Source: Kangiella taiwanensis (GTDB taxonomy: Bacteria; Pseudomonadota; Gammaproteobacteria; Enterobacterales; Kangiellaceae). From it: a DNA stretch of 64,000 nucleotides. Position numbers and translations under genes: made by a program. This document shows positions 29,645 through 37,864 of the stretch, in pieces. The stretch covers positions 124,001-188,000 of the forward strand of contig NZ_JAHCLT010000003.1 in assembly GCF_020005165.1 (NCBI RefSeq), written 5' to 3'. The notes beneath the pieces are model-generated. The model was not told the origin of the DNA. It did no database searches and saw only the letters and a list, made by a program, of their open reading frames with translations. Numbering within the stretch: the first letter of the stretch is position 1; every line of letters begins with the position of its first letter.

Positions 29645-30010
29645 CTAAGCAATTGGAGGTGGATTTTCAGGGAATCCAATATGAGAGTGATAATGGGAAC
29701 GGTAGTCTGAAATAGCGCCTCTCTGATAAAGAGAAGCAGAGACGTCTTGACGACTAATTAAGAATATATGTGATGAACCATGACAATGACAACAGTGATG
29801 GCAGTCAGGCTGATAAATTACACGGTCTTTAGATTCGGCTGGCGACTTATCCATATCAGCCAAAGATGCCTGAGCATCACCCTGGTGTTCATGCTCAAAG
29901 GAAAGATGTTGAGCGCCAGACTGATGAAATTTATGAACATCCGCCACGGCAACTACCGATTGCAGGGCAATCAGAATAGCCAAAAAACATATCAAATAAC
30001 GGCGGTTCAC
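29645..30010 (-). CDS. czcI: CzcI-like periplasmic metal-responsive protein
   Basis: A 121-residue protein with a signal peptide (residues 1-24) and dense His/Cys clusters (FEHEHQ, CHHCCHCHG). The tail, YHSHIGFPENPPPIA, resembles the conserved SHIPEGPERPQW ending of CzcI proteins. CzcI influences expression of czcCBA in Cupriavidus, by a mechanism not fully known. It is upstream of czcC on the same strand, the usual place. Confidence 0.75.
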   Translation of the reverse strand: MNRRYLICFLAILIALQSVVAVADVHKFHQSGAQHLSFEHEHQGDAQASLADMDKSPAESKDRVIYQPDCHHCCHCHGSSHIFLISRQDVSASLYQRGAISDYRSHYHSHIGFPENPPPIA

Positions 30011-30300
30011 AATAAAAAGATTCTCTACATTTAATCTAATGACTTTAAGTTGCCAAATTCTAACAGATTATGCATTAGCCCACAAAAATTAGATACCAAA
30101 CTTTAGATGCGTGCCGCAAAAAGCGTTCTGATGAAAGAATTATCGCGTAAACGTTTAATCTAATTCCTACTTTTTTGTAGATTCATTAAGCGCTTTGAAA
30201 GCGCTAACTCTTTTTAAGTTGCACAATAGAAGTGTTTAGACTTTGTTCTTAAGCAGCTCAGTTGACGAAAAAAATTAATAAACCACTATGAACTAACTAG
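30011..30300. other. Intergenic region upstream of czcI, no gene seen
   Basis: About 290 bp between the czcI start and the end of the exonuclease gene. It should contain the czc promoter, read leftward. A dyad AGCGCTTTGAAAGCGCT (30189-30205, 8-bp arms) is the only clear structure; it could be an operator or the exonuclease terminator. No metal-regulator gene is adjacent. Confidence 0.5.
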
Positions 30301-30837
30301 TCACAACTGAGGCATTAGTCTCAAAACATTTAGCGCAGTGAATGCATCATTTAATGCCGAGTGGTGAGGCTCTACGATCTCAGCCCCCACAATTTCGGCA
30401 GCTTTCTTCAGTCCTACTGGTTTAATTCTTATTGGACGAGACTTTCTAAACGCTTTCTTTAGGTCGATATACTCCAGTTCAAACGTTGTGTTCTTTAGCT
30501 CGTATTTTGAAATCTGCTTTAAGATAAATGTTCTATCAGAGATGCCCCAGCTAGCAATCTTATTAACGTTGTTGGATTGCACCCATTTATCGAACCTTTC
30601 CATGACCACAGGAAACTCGGGAGCTGAGTCTACTTTTGACTGAATATCACCCAGAAGCTCCATGCACTCTTCGGATAGCTCTGGATTAGACATAGGTTTT
30701 ACATAACTATTAAAATTGGATTGAATCTCGTAATTTTCATCAACGACTACGGCTCCAAGCTCTAAAAGCTCTGACTTATTCTCTTCCTTCTTCCAATGAT
30801 TTGCAAAGCTACACTCCTGATCAAAAATCATCAGCAT
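30301..30837 (-). CDS. DEDDh-type 3'-5' exonuclease-like protein
   Basis: A 178-residue protein of the RNase T/DnaQ superfamily. ExoI appears as IFDQEC (D-x-E), ExoII near residue 95 as SWGISDRTFIL, and ExoIII as HHSALNDAFTALNVL (H-x4-D). An LLELGAVVVDENYEI strand and GLKKAAEIVG helix match KapD/Eri1-like exonucleases. The catalytic set appears intact, so it should trim 3' ends of DNA or RNA. The frame opens with a TTG at 30840, but ATG 30837 after AAGGAG is the better start. Divergent from the nucleotidase-hipA pair. Confidence 0.8.
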   Translation of the reverse strand: MLMIFDQECSFANHWKKEENKSELLELGAVVVDENYEIQSNFNSYVKPMSNPELSEECMELLGDIQSKVDSAPEFPVVMERFDKWVQSNNVNKIASWGISDRTFILKQISKYELKNTTFELEYIDLKKAFRKSRPIRIKPVGLKKAAEIVGAEIVEPHHSALNDAFTALNVLRLMPQL

Positions 30838-30859
30838 CAATTATTCTCCTTTGCGCTTT

Positions 30860-30889
30860 GACATAGACATAGACATAGACATAGACATA
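30860..30889. repeat. Five tandem GACATA hexamers
   Basis: GACATA is repeated five times without interruption in the 130-bp divergent promoter region between the exonuclease and the nucleotidase-hipA genes. Copy number could change by slippage and alter spacing in either promoter. Confidence 0.95.
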
Positions 30890-30907
30890 ATAGTAGCATA
30901 AAGTGAA

Positions 30908-30950
30908 TAAAGTCTATAAATATCAATGATATAAGTTTGTTATAATAATT
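30908..30950 (+). promoter_or_regulatory. Promoter-like repeat copy B upstream of the nucleotidase-hipA operon
   Basis: The core ATAAGTTTGTTATAATAA (30931-30948) is identical to copy A at 14814-14831, and the preceding 20 bases are also similar (AAGTC, TATAAAT, CAA). It contains a consensus TATAAT (30941-30946), 20 bp before the nucleotidase ATG, and follows a small dyad ATATCAATGATAT (30920-30932) that could be an operator. Confidence 0.6.
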
Positions 30951-30966
30951 AAAGGGTGCATGTTTC

Positions 30967-31401
30967 ATGATCGTTTATGTGGATATAGATGGCGTTTTAG
31001 CTGACTACGATCGCGCTTATGAAGAAGTGCGTATGGGTATGCCAGAAACCAAGTACCCTCAATCACTACCTGGTTTCTTTACAGGCCTTCACCCAATTCA
31101 AGATGCTGTGACAAGCTTTCAAGTTCTTTCACAACATCACGATACTTACATTCTTACAGCGCCGTCTAATAGAAACCCTCTTAGTTACACAGAAAAGCGT
31201 TTATGGGTAGAAGAGCACTTAGGCTTTGATGCCACAGAAAAACTCATCATTTGTTCCAATAAGGGGTTACTTAAAGGTGATATTTTGATTGATGACAATA
31301 TAGATGGCAAAGGGCAAGAAAACTTTGAAGGTAAGCTTATTAAGTTCGACCGAAGGATTAAAGGTGCTTGGCAGCAGATCATCCAGCAACTCTGTGGTTA
31401 A
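30967..31401 (+). CDS. 5'(3')-deoxyribonucleotidase-like HAD hydrolase
   Basis: A 144-residue HAD-fold phosphatase of the NT5C family. Motif I is VYVDIDGVLADYD (two catalytic aspartates), motif II YILTAPS, and motif IV DILIDDNIDG. Such enzymes remove phosphate from dNMPs. The length is short but normal for bacterial members. It lies 5 bp before hipA, so the two are almost surely co-transcribed. Nucleotide removal next to a HipA kinase and an exonuclease suggests a stress or defence role (inference). Confidence 0.82.
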   Translation: MIVYVDIDGVLADYDRAYEEVRMGMPETKYPQSLPGFFTGLHPIQDAVTSFQVLSQHHDTYILTAPSNRNPLSYTEKRLWVEEHLGFDATEKLIICSNKGLLKGDILIDDNIDGKGQENFEGKLIKFDRRIKGAWQQIIQQLCG

Positions 31402-31406
31402 TTGCC

Positions 31407-32522
31407 ATGATCAATAAAGTATACGCATTCATCGAGGGTTTAGAGGGTACACCGTTGTTATGTGGAGAGTTGGTCTTAAATAAAGATAAAACCACAAGCT
31501 TTACGTATTCAGATAACTACTTATCTCACCCTAATACATTCCCACTTGATCCACTAAACCTTCCACTGGGTAACAATGTTTGTCACTCTGACACTGCTAA
31601 TTCCACTTTTGGGGTTTTCACCGATGCAGGCGCAGACTCTTGGGGCAAGAAACTACTTCATAACATTTACTCTAAGCAACCCCAAAATATACTTGAATAT
31701 CTCCTTGCTTACTCTGGTACAGGGGTCGGTTGTTTGAGATTTAGCCTTTCACGCAATTCAGTGAAATCTAGACTTTATCAGAACAAGCTTAAGGACATCC
31801 CGCAAATTCTCACTGCAAAGAATGATGCGCTGTCAGGCGAAAGTCTGTCCAAGCCAAGTTCTAACATACTTTCTAAAGGAATTGGAATAGGAGGTGCAAG
31901 ACCCAAGAGTGTTCTTACTATTGATGATATAGACTATATCGCAAAGTTTCAGAGGATTGATGATAAGTTTAATAATGTTAGAGCTGAGCATGCGACGATG
32001 AGTTTGCTGCAGAAAATCACTGGTAATGTTGCACAGACTCACATTGTTGAGAGCCTAAGTGAAGAAATATTATTGGTTAAAAGGTTCGACTTGGAATATG
32101 GTCGGCCAACCCACCACTTCATCAGTGGGCATTCGATAATAAACATGAATAAAGTAAAGGAATCTATGGCTACGAATAGGTACTCTTACGGCTTTTTGGC
32201 TGAATTTATATTGAAGTATGGAGCTGAGCCTGAGCGAGACGCTGAAGAGCTATACAAGAGAATGGTCTTTAACGTCTTAATAGGTAATACTGATGACCAT
32301 CCTAGAAATCATGCATTCCTGTATTCTTTCGAAAAGAAAAACTGGAGGTTATCGCCGGCTTACGATGTACTGCCTATATTGTCTAGAGGACAACATGGAC
32401 TAGGTATTGGACAAAAAGGACGAGTCGGAAGCATTTATAACTTACTATCACAGCACTTCCGGTTTAGTTTAGATAAAATATATGCACACGATATCGTTAC
32501 GTCAATTCAAAAAGCTGTTTAA
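31407..32522 (+). CDS. HipA-family serine/threonine kinase toxin
   Basis: A 371-residue kinase. The N-terminal subdomain contains FGVFTDAGADSWGKKLL and YLLAYSGTGVGCLRF, both HipA features. The C-terminal domain has GGARPKSVL, the catalytic loop GNTDDHPRNHAFL and the metal-binding LSPAYDVLP. These residues match active HipA, which phosphorylates glutamyl-tRNA synthetase and stops growth. ATG 31407 is 5 bp after the nucleotidase stop; an in-frame upstream start at 31368 overlaps that gene and is rejected. No antitoxin gene is adjacent; the HipB-like protein is encoded at 15001-15249. Confidence 0.88.
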   Translation: MINKVYAFIEGLEGTPLLCGELVLNKDKTTSFTYSDNYLSHPNTFPLDPLNLPLGNNVCHSDTANSTFGVFTDAGADSWGKKLLHNIYSKQPQNILEYLLAYSGTGVGCLRFSLSRNSVKSRLYQNKLKDIPQILTAKNDALSGESLSKPSSNILSKGIGIGGARPKSVLTIDDIDYIAKFQRIDDKFNNVRAEHATMSLLQKITGNVAQTHIVESLSEEILLVKRFDLEYGRPTHHFISGHSIINMNKVKESMATNRYSYGFLAEFILKYGAEPERDAEELYKRMVFNVLIGNTDDHPRNHAFLYSFEKKNWRLSPAYDVLPILSRGQHGLGIGQKGRVGSIYNLLSQHFRFSLDKIYAHDIVTSIQKAV

Positions 32523-32866
32523 GTATCTTGGCAACAATTAATTGGATTTCTAGCTGCTCGTAAAGTTCTTGAACGAACGCTAACCCCTTTACACCAAACA
32601 CTTCTGTTTTGGTTCGTTCAATGATATTTCCTAAATGAGTGACAGAAAGAACCTCTTGCCTTAAACTGCACTTGCACTCCATCTAAATAGACCTGAGAGT
32701 TGCAGCAGTAGATCCCAACTTCGTACTAAAAGCGGGTCTCAAACGTAACATCGTACAAATTCGATACAAAACGTCTTGTAAATTACAATCTTTTGCTAAT
32801 ATTAAAAGCTTGCGTTACAAGTAAAAGTTGATAAGTGAGGGTAATATCAATATCTTAAATAAAGCC
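32523..32866. other. Right subterminal region of the transposon
   Basis: No convincing gene. A 61-codon minus-strand frame (32497-32682) overlaps the hipA end and shows no family I know. From the right tip inward, an ACAAGAC core within TTTACAAGACG lies at about 32769-32788 (minus strand), and TGTACGATG lies near 32755. These may be extra, weaker TnsB sites. Confidence 0.45.
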
Positions 32867-32885
32867 ACTTTGTCTTGTTTGTACA
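32867..32885 (-). repeat. Right terminal inverted repeat
   Basis: Minus strand TGTACAAACAAGACAAAGT is identical over 19 bp to the left tip at 9857-9875. The tip ends in TGT...ACA as in Tn7-type elements. The bases just outside are TCTAG. Confidence 0.85.
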
Positions 32886-33025
32886 TCTAGGCGCTTAGGT
32901 ATGCTACACCCTAGTAATATCATTGCTTTACTCTTCCTGACAAAAAAGCTCATGACACTCAAATTATCTGCTGATAGACTCAAACGACACTTTAGAATTT
33001 CTTCATAGTAAACATAGAGATAACA

Positions 33026-33517
33026 ATGATAAAAACTTTTCAATGGATAATGGCTTTACTATTTATTTGCTTAGCATCAACGAACTCAAAAGCCGCCCCT
33101 AAAGAATCTGGCAATGACATAGAGTTGATTAACACTCTATTCGAAAACTATATGGCTAAGTACAATCATTACTTATCTCATAGCGAATTCAACAAAGAGC
33201 CAGACTTGTATCATGATAATGTAATGATCGTTTCAAATAGCAATGGCTCAAACACATTGAGTTCAGATAATTTATATGAGCAAGTTAAAGTTTTTCTTGA
33301 TTCCTTGAAGGCTAAAGGCGTACATAACGTACAGTGGGAGTCTACTAATATACAAATTCTAGACACTAATCTTGCGGTTGTGAGTAATATCGCAGTGCGT
33401 TACTTGATTAATGGTGACATTCATAACAAGGTTGGCGCCACCTATTTTGTTAATAAATACAAAGGTGAGTGGAAAATTTCAGCCTTTTCAGTGCATGACT
33501 ATACAAATACTCTGTAA
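33026..33517 (+). CDS. Secreted NTF2-like/SnoaL-type protein
   Basis: A 163-residue protein with a signal peptide (MIKTFQWIMALLFICLASTNSKA). The mature part has the NTF2-like arrangement: an N-terminal helix (LINTLFENYMAKYNHYL), then LYHDNVMIVSN, and a strand-rich C-terminus ending GEWKISAFSVHDYTNTL. The function is unknown. It is the first gene to the right of the transposon; its start is 140 bp outside the right tip. Confidence 0.7.
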   Translation: MIKTFQWIMALLFICLASTNSKAAPKESGNDIELINTLFENYMAKYNHYLSHSEFNKEPDLYHDNVMIVSNSNGSNTLSSDNLYEQVKVFLDSLKAKGVHNVQWESTNIQILDTNLAVVSNIAVRYLINGDIHNKVGATYFVNKYKGEWKISAFSVHDYTNTL

Positions 33518-33664
33518 TTAGGTGTACAGGCTGGGCTAATACTGACCCTGATAGTTTTAATATAAATGTCAGTGGCTTAGCTAATTAAGTGGTATCCGAT
33601 ACTTCATATGATAAACTTCGTGACCTCATTTGTATTACAGCATTAAACAAGCAAGACAGATAGC

Positions 33665-34288
33665 ATGCTAGATACCACTTTACTATTGCTTTTTATTCCC
33701 ACATTTCTAGTGATTTCTGCTACACCTGGTATGTGTATGACATTGGCGCTGACGCTAGGCATGAGCATTGGCGTTCGGCGCACAATGTACATGATGTGGG
33801 GAGAATTAATTGGTGTGGCCATGGTTTCAGTATTGGCTGTTGTTGGTGTTGCTAGCATCATGCTGAATTATCCCTCCGCTTTTCTCGTCTTAAAATATGC
33901 TGGCGGCGCATACCTTGTCTACCTGGGTATCCAAATGTGGCGTTCACGCGGAAAAATGGCTATCGACTTGGCAGACAACTCTTTTGACACAGTCTCAGGG
34001 CGACAGCTAGCAATACAAGGTTTTGTTACGGCTATTGCCAACCCTAAAGGTTGGGCTTTTACCGTTTCGCTATTACCCTCCTTTATTAATCCAGACATGC
34101 CAATGCCGCCTCAGCTTGCCGCTCTGGTTGTTATTATATTGTTGAGTGAATTTACCTTTTTAATGCTCTACGCCACTGGCGGTAAGACGTTAAGACGTAT
34201 GCTTGAGCGAAGCGACAATGTACGGCTAATTAATCGCCTCTCAGGAAGCTTAATGATTGCCGTTGGTATTTGGCTAGCAGTTTCGTAG
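33665..34288 (+). CDS. LysE/RhtB family amino-acid exporter
   Basis: A 207-residue inner-membrane protein with about six hydrophobic segments. The opening LLLFIPTFLVISATPGMCMTLALTLGMSIGVRRTM and the AGGAYLVYLGIQMWR and ANPKGWAFTVSLLPSFI motifs are typical of the LysE superfamily, which exports amino acids such as threonine, homoserine or leucine. The substrate is unknown. Stand-alone gene, convergent with the next one. Confidence 0.9.
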   Translation: MLDTTLLLLFIPTFLVISATPGMCMTLALTLGMSIGVRRTMYMMWGELIGVAMVSVLAVVGVASIMLNYPSAFLVLKYAGGAYLVYLGIQMWRSRGKMAIDLADNSFDTVSGRQLAIQGFVTAIANPKGWAFTVSLLPSFINPDMPMPPQLAALVVIILLSEFTFLMLYATGGKTLRRMLERSDNVRLINRLSGSLMIAVGIWLAVS

Positions 34289-34316
34289 CCACCTGATTTT
34301 GCTTTAAACTACAGTT

Positions 34317-34748
34317 TCATAACACAAAATATACGACAAATGCATATCGCAGGAACTTCCCTACTGTCAACAAAATAATAAACCATAGTAGTTTTACCCT
34401 TAGGATCCCCGCTATTACAGTTACTGGATCTCCAATAACCGGTACCCATGCAAACAGTAAAGCAGCTAATCCATACTTGTTGAATCGTGCCTCAGCATTT
34501 TCAAACTGAGACTCAGTCATCCGCAACCACTTTTGAATAACTGTTTTACTTGCTAGAAGTCCTAAGTAATAATTGGTTAACGATCCCAAAACATTGCCAA
34601 CGGTTGCAATCATCAAAAGTTTTGCAGGCGATAAACCATTAAGTAGAAGCCCTGTTAATACGAGCTCTGAACTTAATGGCAAAATCGTTGCGGACAGAAA
34701 AGCTGTAATAAATAGCCCCAGGTATCCGTTTTCTGATAAGAAATCCAC
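34317..34748 (-). CDS. yqaA: YqaA-type DedA/SNARE-associated small membrane protein
   Basis: A 143-residue membrane protein resembling E. coli YqaA. Features are ENGYLGLFITAFLSATILPLSSELVL, an NVLGSLTNYYLGLL segment, and the ALLFAWVPVIGDPVTVIAGILR motif of the DedA/VTT fold. DedA proteins are linked to lipid scrambling and membrane homeostasis; the role of the short YqaA group is unclear. Confidence 0.85.
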   Translation of the reverse strand: MDFLSENGYLGLFITAFLSATILPLSSELVLTGLLLNGLSPAKLLMIATVGNVLGSLTNYYLGLLASKTVIQKWLRMTESQFENAEARFNKYGLAALLFAWVPVIGDPVTVIAGILRVKLLWFIILLTVGKFLRYAFVVYFVL

Positions 34749-34798
34749 CCTCTTCTTACTCTAAGCCTAACTCTCTGTCTTTTACATTAGTACTCAAC

Positions 34799-36100
34799 TT
34801 ATTTGTCTTTATTGTATTTAAGGAAGAGTAACTCTGTGATTGTTAAAACTATTAATACTGCAATCGTAATCCAAATAATAAGTACATCTGACTGTAATTT
34901 AATCCAGCAGAATGCTACTAGTACTACCAAGTCTAAAATAATAGCCATTACTGGGAAAAAAACATTAATTTCAGCATCGTTTTTTAAGTGCTTTATTGCT
35001 CCAAAATGTATAGCGATATCCATAATCAAGTAGAATATTGCACCTACTGATGCTATTCGGGATAAGTCAAACAAGATGGTCAACAAGATTGCTATTACTA
35101 CTATATATACCACAGAATGTTTTTGTATCGAGCCCGGCATCCCAAAGTGACTATGCGGGACAAGCTCCATTTTAGTTAGCATTGTAAGCATACGAGAAAC
35201 AGCAAATATACTTGCAATCACACCTGAAACGGTCGCAATAATCGCGAAGATAACTGTGATTGTTAGGCCACCCTGACCAAAAGCTGGTTTTGACGCTTCT
35301 GCTAGAGCGTAATCTTTTGCTTTAATTATTTCCGGTATAGATAAATTGCCCATCACAGCAAAAGTAGTTAATAAGTACACAACCAAGCAAATTATCAGTG
35401 ATGCGACAATCGAGCGCCCGATATTAACTTTAGGACTGTCGATTTCATCACCACTGTTTGTAATTGTTGTAAAGCCTTTAAACGCTAAGATACTTAGAGC
35501 TACAGCAGCTATAAATTTAACACTGTTACTAGAATCCGTTATAGCCGCTTCACCTGTAAGGTTTATCGCACTAAAATCAAACCCAAATGCCCAAAGCCCA
35601 CCCAGTGATAACAAAAGTAAGCCTATAGTCTTGAAGAAAGCCATAATAATTGACAAGCGCTCAATGTACTTATTGCCAATGATATTTATAACAAAGGCTG
35701 ATAGTAATAATAGAGTCCCAAGGATAGGTTCAGCCCACTCCCCTAAACTTTTAAGTTCAAAGAGTTGCAGAGTGTATGAACCAAAGGTTCTGGCTACTAA
35801 GCTTTGATTGATAACCATAGATAAGAGCATCAATAATGCAAAAACTGCGGTTGGCAGGGTTTTGCCATAAGCCTTTTTTAGAAACATAGCGACACCGCCT
35901 GATGACGGATGAACCTGAGAAAGCTTTATATATGTATAGGCACTAAAAGCTGAAACTATTGCTCCTACCACAAATGCGATAGGGAAGTATGAACCTGCAA
36001 GCTCGGCGATTTGACCGGTTAGTGCTAAAATCCCTGCTCCGATCATAACGCCAGTACCCATTGAAACCGACCCTATAAGGGTTAACTTAGAATTGCTCAT
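34799..36100 (-). CDS. APC family amino-acid permease
   Basis: A 433-residue membrane protein with about 12 hydrophobic segments. The unwound TM1 motif GVMIGAGILALTGQIAELAG and the TM6 region SILAFKGFTTITNSGDEIDSP are characteristic of amino acid-polyamine-organocation transporters. The substrate is unknown. It lies 34 bp after an NTF2-like gene and might be the last gene of the copper-cluster transcript. Confidence 0.9.
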   Translation of the reverse strand: MSNSKLTLIGSVSMGTGVMIGAGILALTGQIAELAGSYFPIAFVVGAIVSAFSAYTYIKLSQVHPSSGGVAMFLKKAYGKTLPTAVFALLMLLSMVINQSLVARTFGSYTLQLFELKSLGEWAEPILGTLLLLSAFVINIIGNKYIERLSIIMAFFKTIGLLLLSLGGLWAFGFDFSAINLTGEAAITDSSNSVKFIAAVALSILAFKGFTTITNSGDEIDSPKVNIGRSIVASLIICLVVYLLTTFAVMGNLSIPEIIKAKDYALAEASKPAFGQGGLTITVIFAIIATVSGVIASIFAVSRMLTMLTKMELVPHSHFGMPGSIQKHSVVYIVVIAILLTILFDLSRIASVGAIFYLIMDIAIHFGAIKHLKNDAEINVFFPVMAIILDLVVLVAFCWIKLQSDVLIIWITIAVLIVLTITELLFLKYNKDK

Positions 36101-36134
36101 ACTTCCTCCTTAATGGTTTGCGAAAAAATTAAAC

Positions 36135-36602
36135 TTAAGACCAGTGAACTCTAATCACTTTCCAGCCATCACTGTTTTTCTTAAGAACTAAAGTTTCTAC
36201 AGTAACTTTATTGAAATCTTTGTTCTTATATTTCCCGGTCATTTTGGAGCGTGAACTCGATATAGCAATATCACCATGAATCATGATATTTCGCTCTAGC
36301 AACTCAGTGGCCATATGTTTAAGAAACTTCATGTCGGACTTCATGTGATGGCTGGCGTACTCTTCAAGCGAACGCTCTGCCCCACTTCCTTCAAAAATTA
36401 GTACATTGTCCGCTAATATTGACCTTATTGTGGCTTCATCTGAACTTCGCAAAGCTGTATGAAGCTCAGCAACAACTTCACCTACTTTGGTATCAGTGTT
36501 GACCATCATTTGATTAGATTTATCTTCTTTTTTGCCATGCGAAAAACTTGAAGTACTGATACCCGTTATTACTATAAATAATAATATTTTGCTTAGTTTC
36601 AT
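36135..36602 (-). CDS. Secreted NTF2-like (DUF4440/SnoaL-type) protein
   Basis: A 155-residue protein with a signal peptide (MKLSKILLFIVITGISTSSFS) and an immediate HGKKEDK stretch. The mature fold, ELHTALRSSDEATIRSILADNVLIFEGSG, then a strand region ending DGWKVIRVHWS, matches the SnoaL/DUF4440 group. It lies 8 bp after copD on the same strand, so a role in the copper response is plausible but unproven. Confidence 0.75.
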   Translation of the reverse strand: MKLSKILLFIVITGISTSSFSHGKKEDKSNQMMVNTDTKVGEVVAELHTALRSSDEATIRSILADNVLIFEGSGAERSLEEYASHHMKSDMKFLKHMATELLERNIMIHGDIAISSSRSKMTGKYKNKDFNKVTVETLVLKKNSDGWKVIRVHWS

Positions 36603-36610
36603 ATTTTCTC

Positions 36611-37489
36611 CTAGTGATTTATTCCGACAACAGTGGTTAGAATTGCGGTTATTAGCAGTACGCTATAACCAATAATGTTTTCTCTTTTAATCGATAGAGC
36701 TACTTTGTTTTTATCTACTTCACCTTTCTTTAGCTTTTCAGCTAAATTAAATTTATGATAAGCCGCCAAGCCAAACATTATGACCACCAACGTGACCTTT
36801 GATAATAAGGCTATCAAGTATTCAATAGAATCTTGGTTATTGTCGAGAATGATTAGTTTATAGGTCAGCGATAAACCAGCAGCTAACAATAGGATAACGA
36901 TTCCAGTCCCGATCTTAGAGTACTGATGCAGCGTATAATTGACTTGTTTCGTATCGACACCTTCGACCAGTTTGTAAAGGGGCTGCAATGACCCAATCCA
37001 AGCCAAAGCTACAAATATGTGTAATATCAAGGTTCCTTGCCAATACCATGCCAAGTCCGAAATATGTCCCACAGTAGAAAAAGACCACAGAACGGACATA
37101 ATAGCAGGCATAAGTAATGACGTTGTTACCGACCAATGGGAGCGCAGTAATATTTTGTTTAGGACGCTCCATACAGCAGCAAAGTAGACTAAACCAAAAG
37201 CTCTGAAAATTAGCAGGTCTCCATTTCCGGTAGCATAAAGCAGCTTCAATATATCTACATCAAACATACCCAGCAGGCCAGACTGGGAGAAAGCCCCGAC
37301 TTGCAATAAAAAATATCCTACTGTACTAACCGCACCGACTAGTGACATCACACTGATAAATTTAATTTGTCGCTTAAGCGCTGGTCGATATAGGAACACA
37401 AATAACAGTGTTCCTAGCGCCACAGAAACTCCAACATAAGATCCAAACTTGAAAAGTGTGGATACTAAGGCCCACATATCTAATGTCAT
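36611..37489 (-). CDS. copD: CopD-type copper transport membrane protein
   Basis: A 292-residue inner-membrane protein with eight or nine hydrophobic segments. A histidine in WSFSTVGHISDLAWYWQG and the LHIFVALAWIGSLQPLYKLV segment match CopD. CopD, with periplasmic CopC, imports or handles copper. It directly abuts copC (1-bp spacing), a typical copCD pair. Confidence 0.88.
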   Translation of the reverse strand: MTLDMWALVSTLFKFGSYVGVSVALGTLLFVFLYRPALKRQIKFISVMSLVGAVSTVGYFLLQVGAFSQSGLLGMFDVDILKLLYATGNGDLLIFRAFGLVYFAAVWSVLNKILLRSHWSVTTSLLMPAIMSVLWSFSTVGHISDLAWYWQGTLILHIFVALAWIGSLQPLYKLVEGVDTKQVNYTLHQYSKIGTGIVILLLAAGLSLTYKLIILDNNQDSIEYLIALLSKVTLVVIMFGLAAYHKFNLAEKLKKGEVDKNKVALSIKRENIIGYSVLLITAILTTVVGINH

Positions 37490-37855
37490 CTACAGCTCCT
37501 TTGAGCTCAACACTTCAAATGACAAGCTACTATTCATCTTGTGAGAGTCTGTTCCCATGATTACCCACTCAGCTTTGTACTTACCTGCTTCAAGCTCAGG
37601 GACTGGGATCACAAATTCAGCTGTCGGAGCATAAGTAAGTTTGTAATCTAAGTTAATCTCTCCATTACCTGCATGGCTTAACTTAATGCTTACTAGACGA
37701 ACTTTTTTAGAGTAGCTGAATGTCAGTGAGCTAGGACTTGACTCTAGAGCCTCACCAGAGGCTGGTGAGGTCTTAACAACTTTGACATGAGCGGAAGCTA
37801 TATTGAAGATTGCTACAAACCCTAAAACGAATACAGTGTAAATTATATTTTTCAT
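37490..37855 (-). CDS. copC: Periplasmic copper-binding protein CopC
   Basis: A 121-residue protein with a signal peptide (to ASA, about residue 22). The mature protein begins HVKVVKTSPASGEAL, giving the N-terminal histidine used for Cu(II) binding in CopC. The IMGTDSHKMNSSLSFEV ending carries the second conserved histidine. The fold is an immunoglobulin-like barrel. It lies 9 bp after cusA. Confidence 0.92.
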   Translation of the reverse strand: MKNIIYTVFVLGFVAIFNIASAHVKVVKTSPASGEALESSPSSLTFSYSKKVRLVSIKLSHAGNGEINLDYKLTYAPTAEFVIPVPELEAGKYKAEWVIMGTDSHKMNSSLSFEVLSSKEL

Positions 37856-37864
37856 AATTGACCT

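Noticed and set aside
32497-32682. 61-codon minus-strand frame near the right end
   Set aside because: It overlaps the hipA 3' end, has no clear ribosome site and matches no family I know; it might be a remnant, but this cannot be supported.
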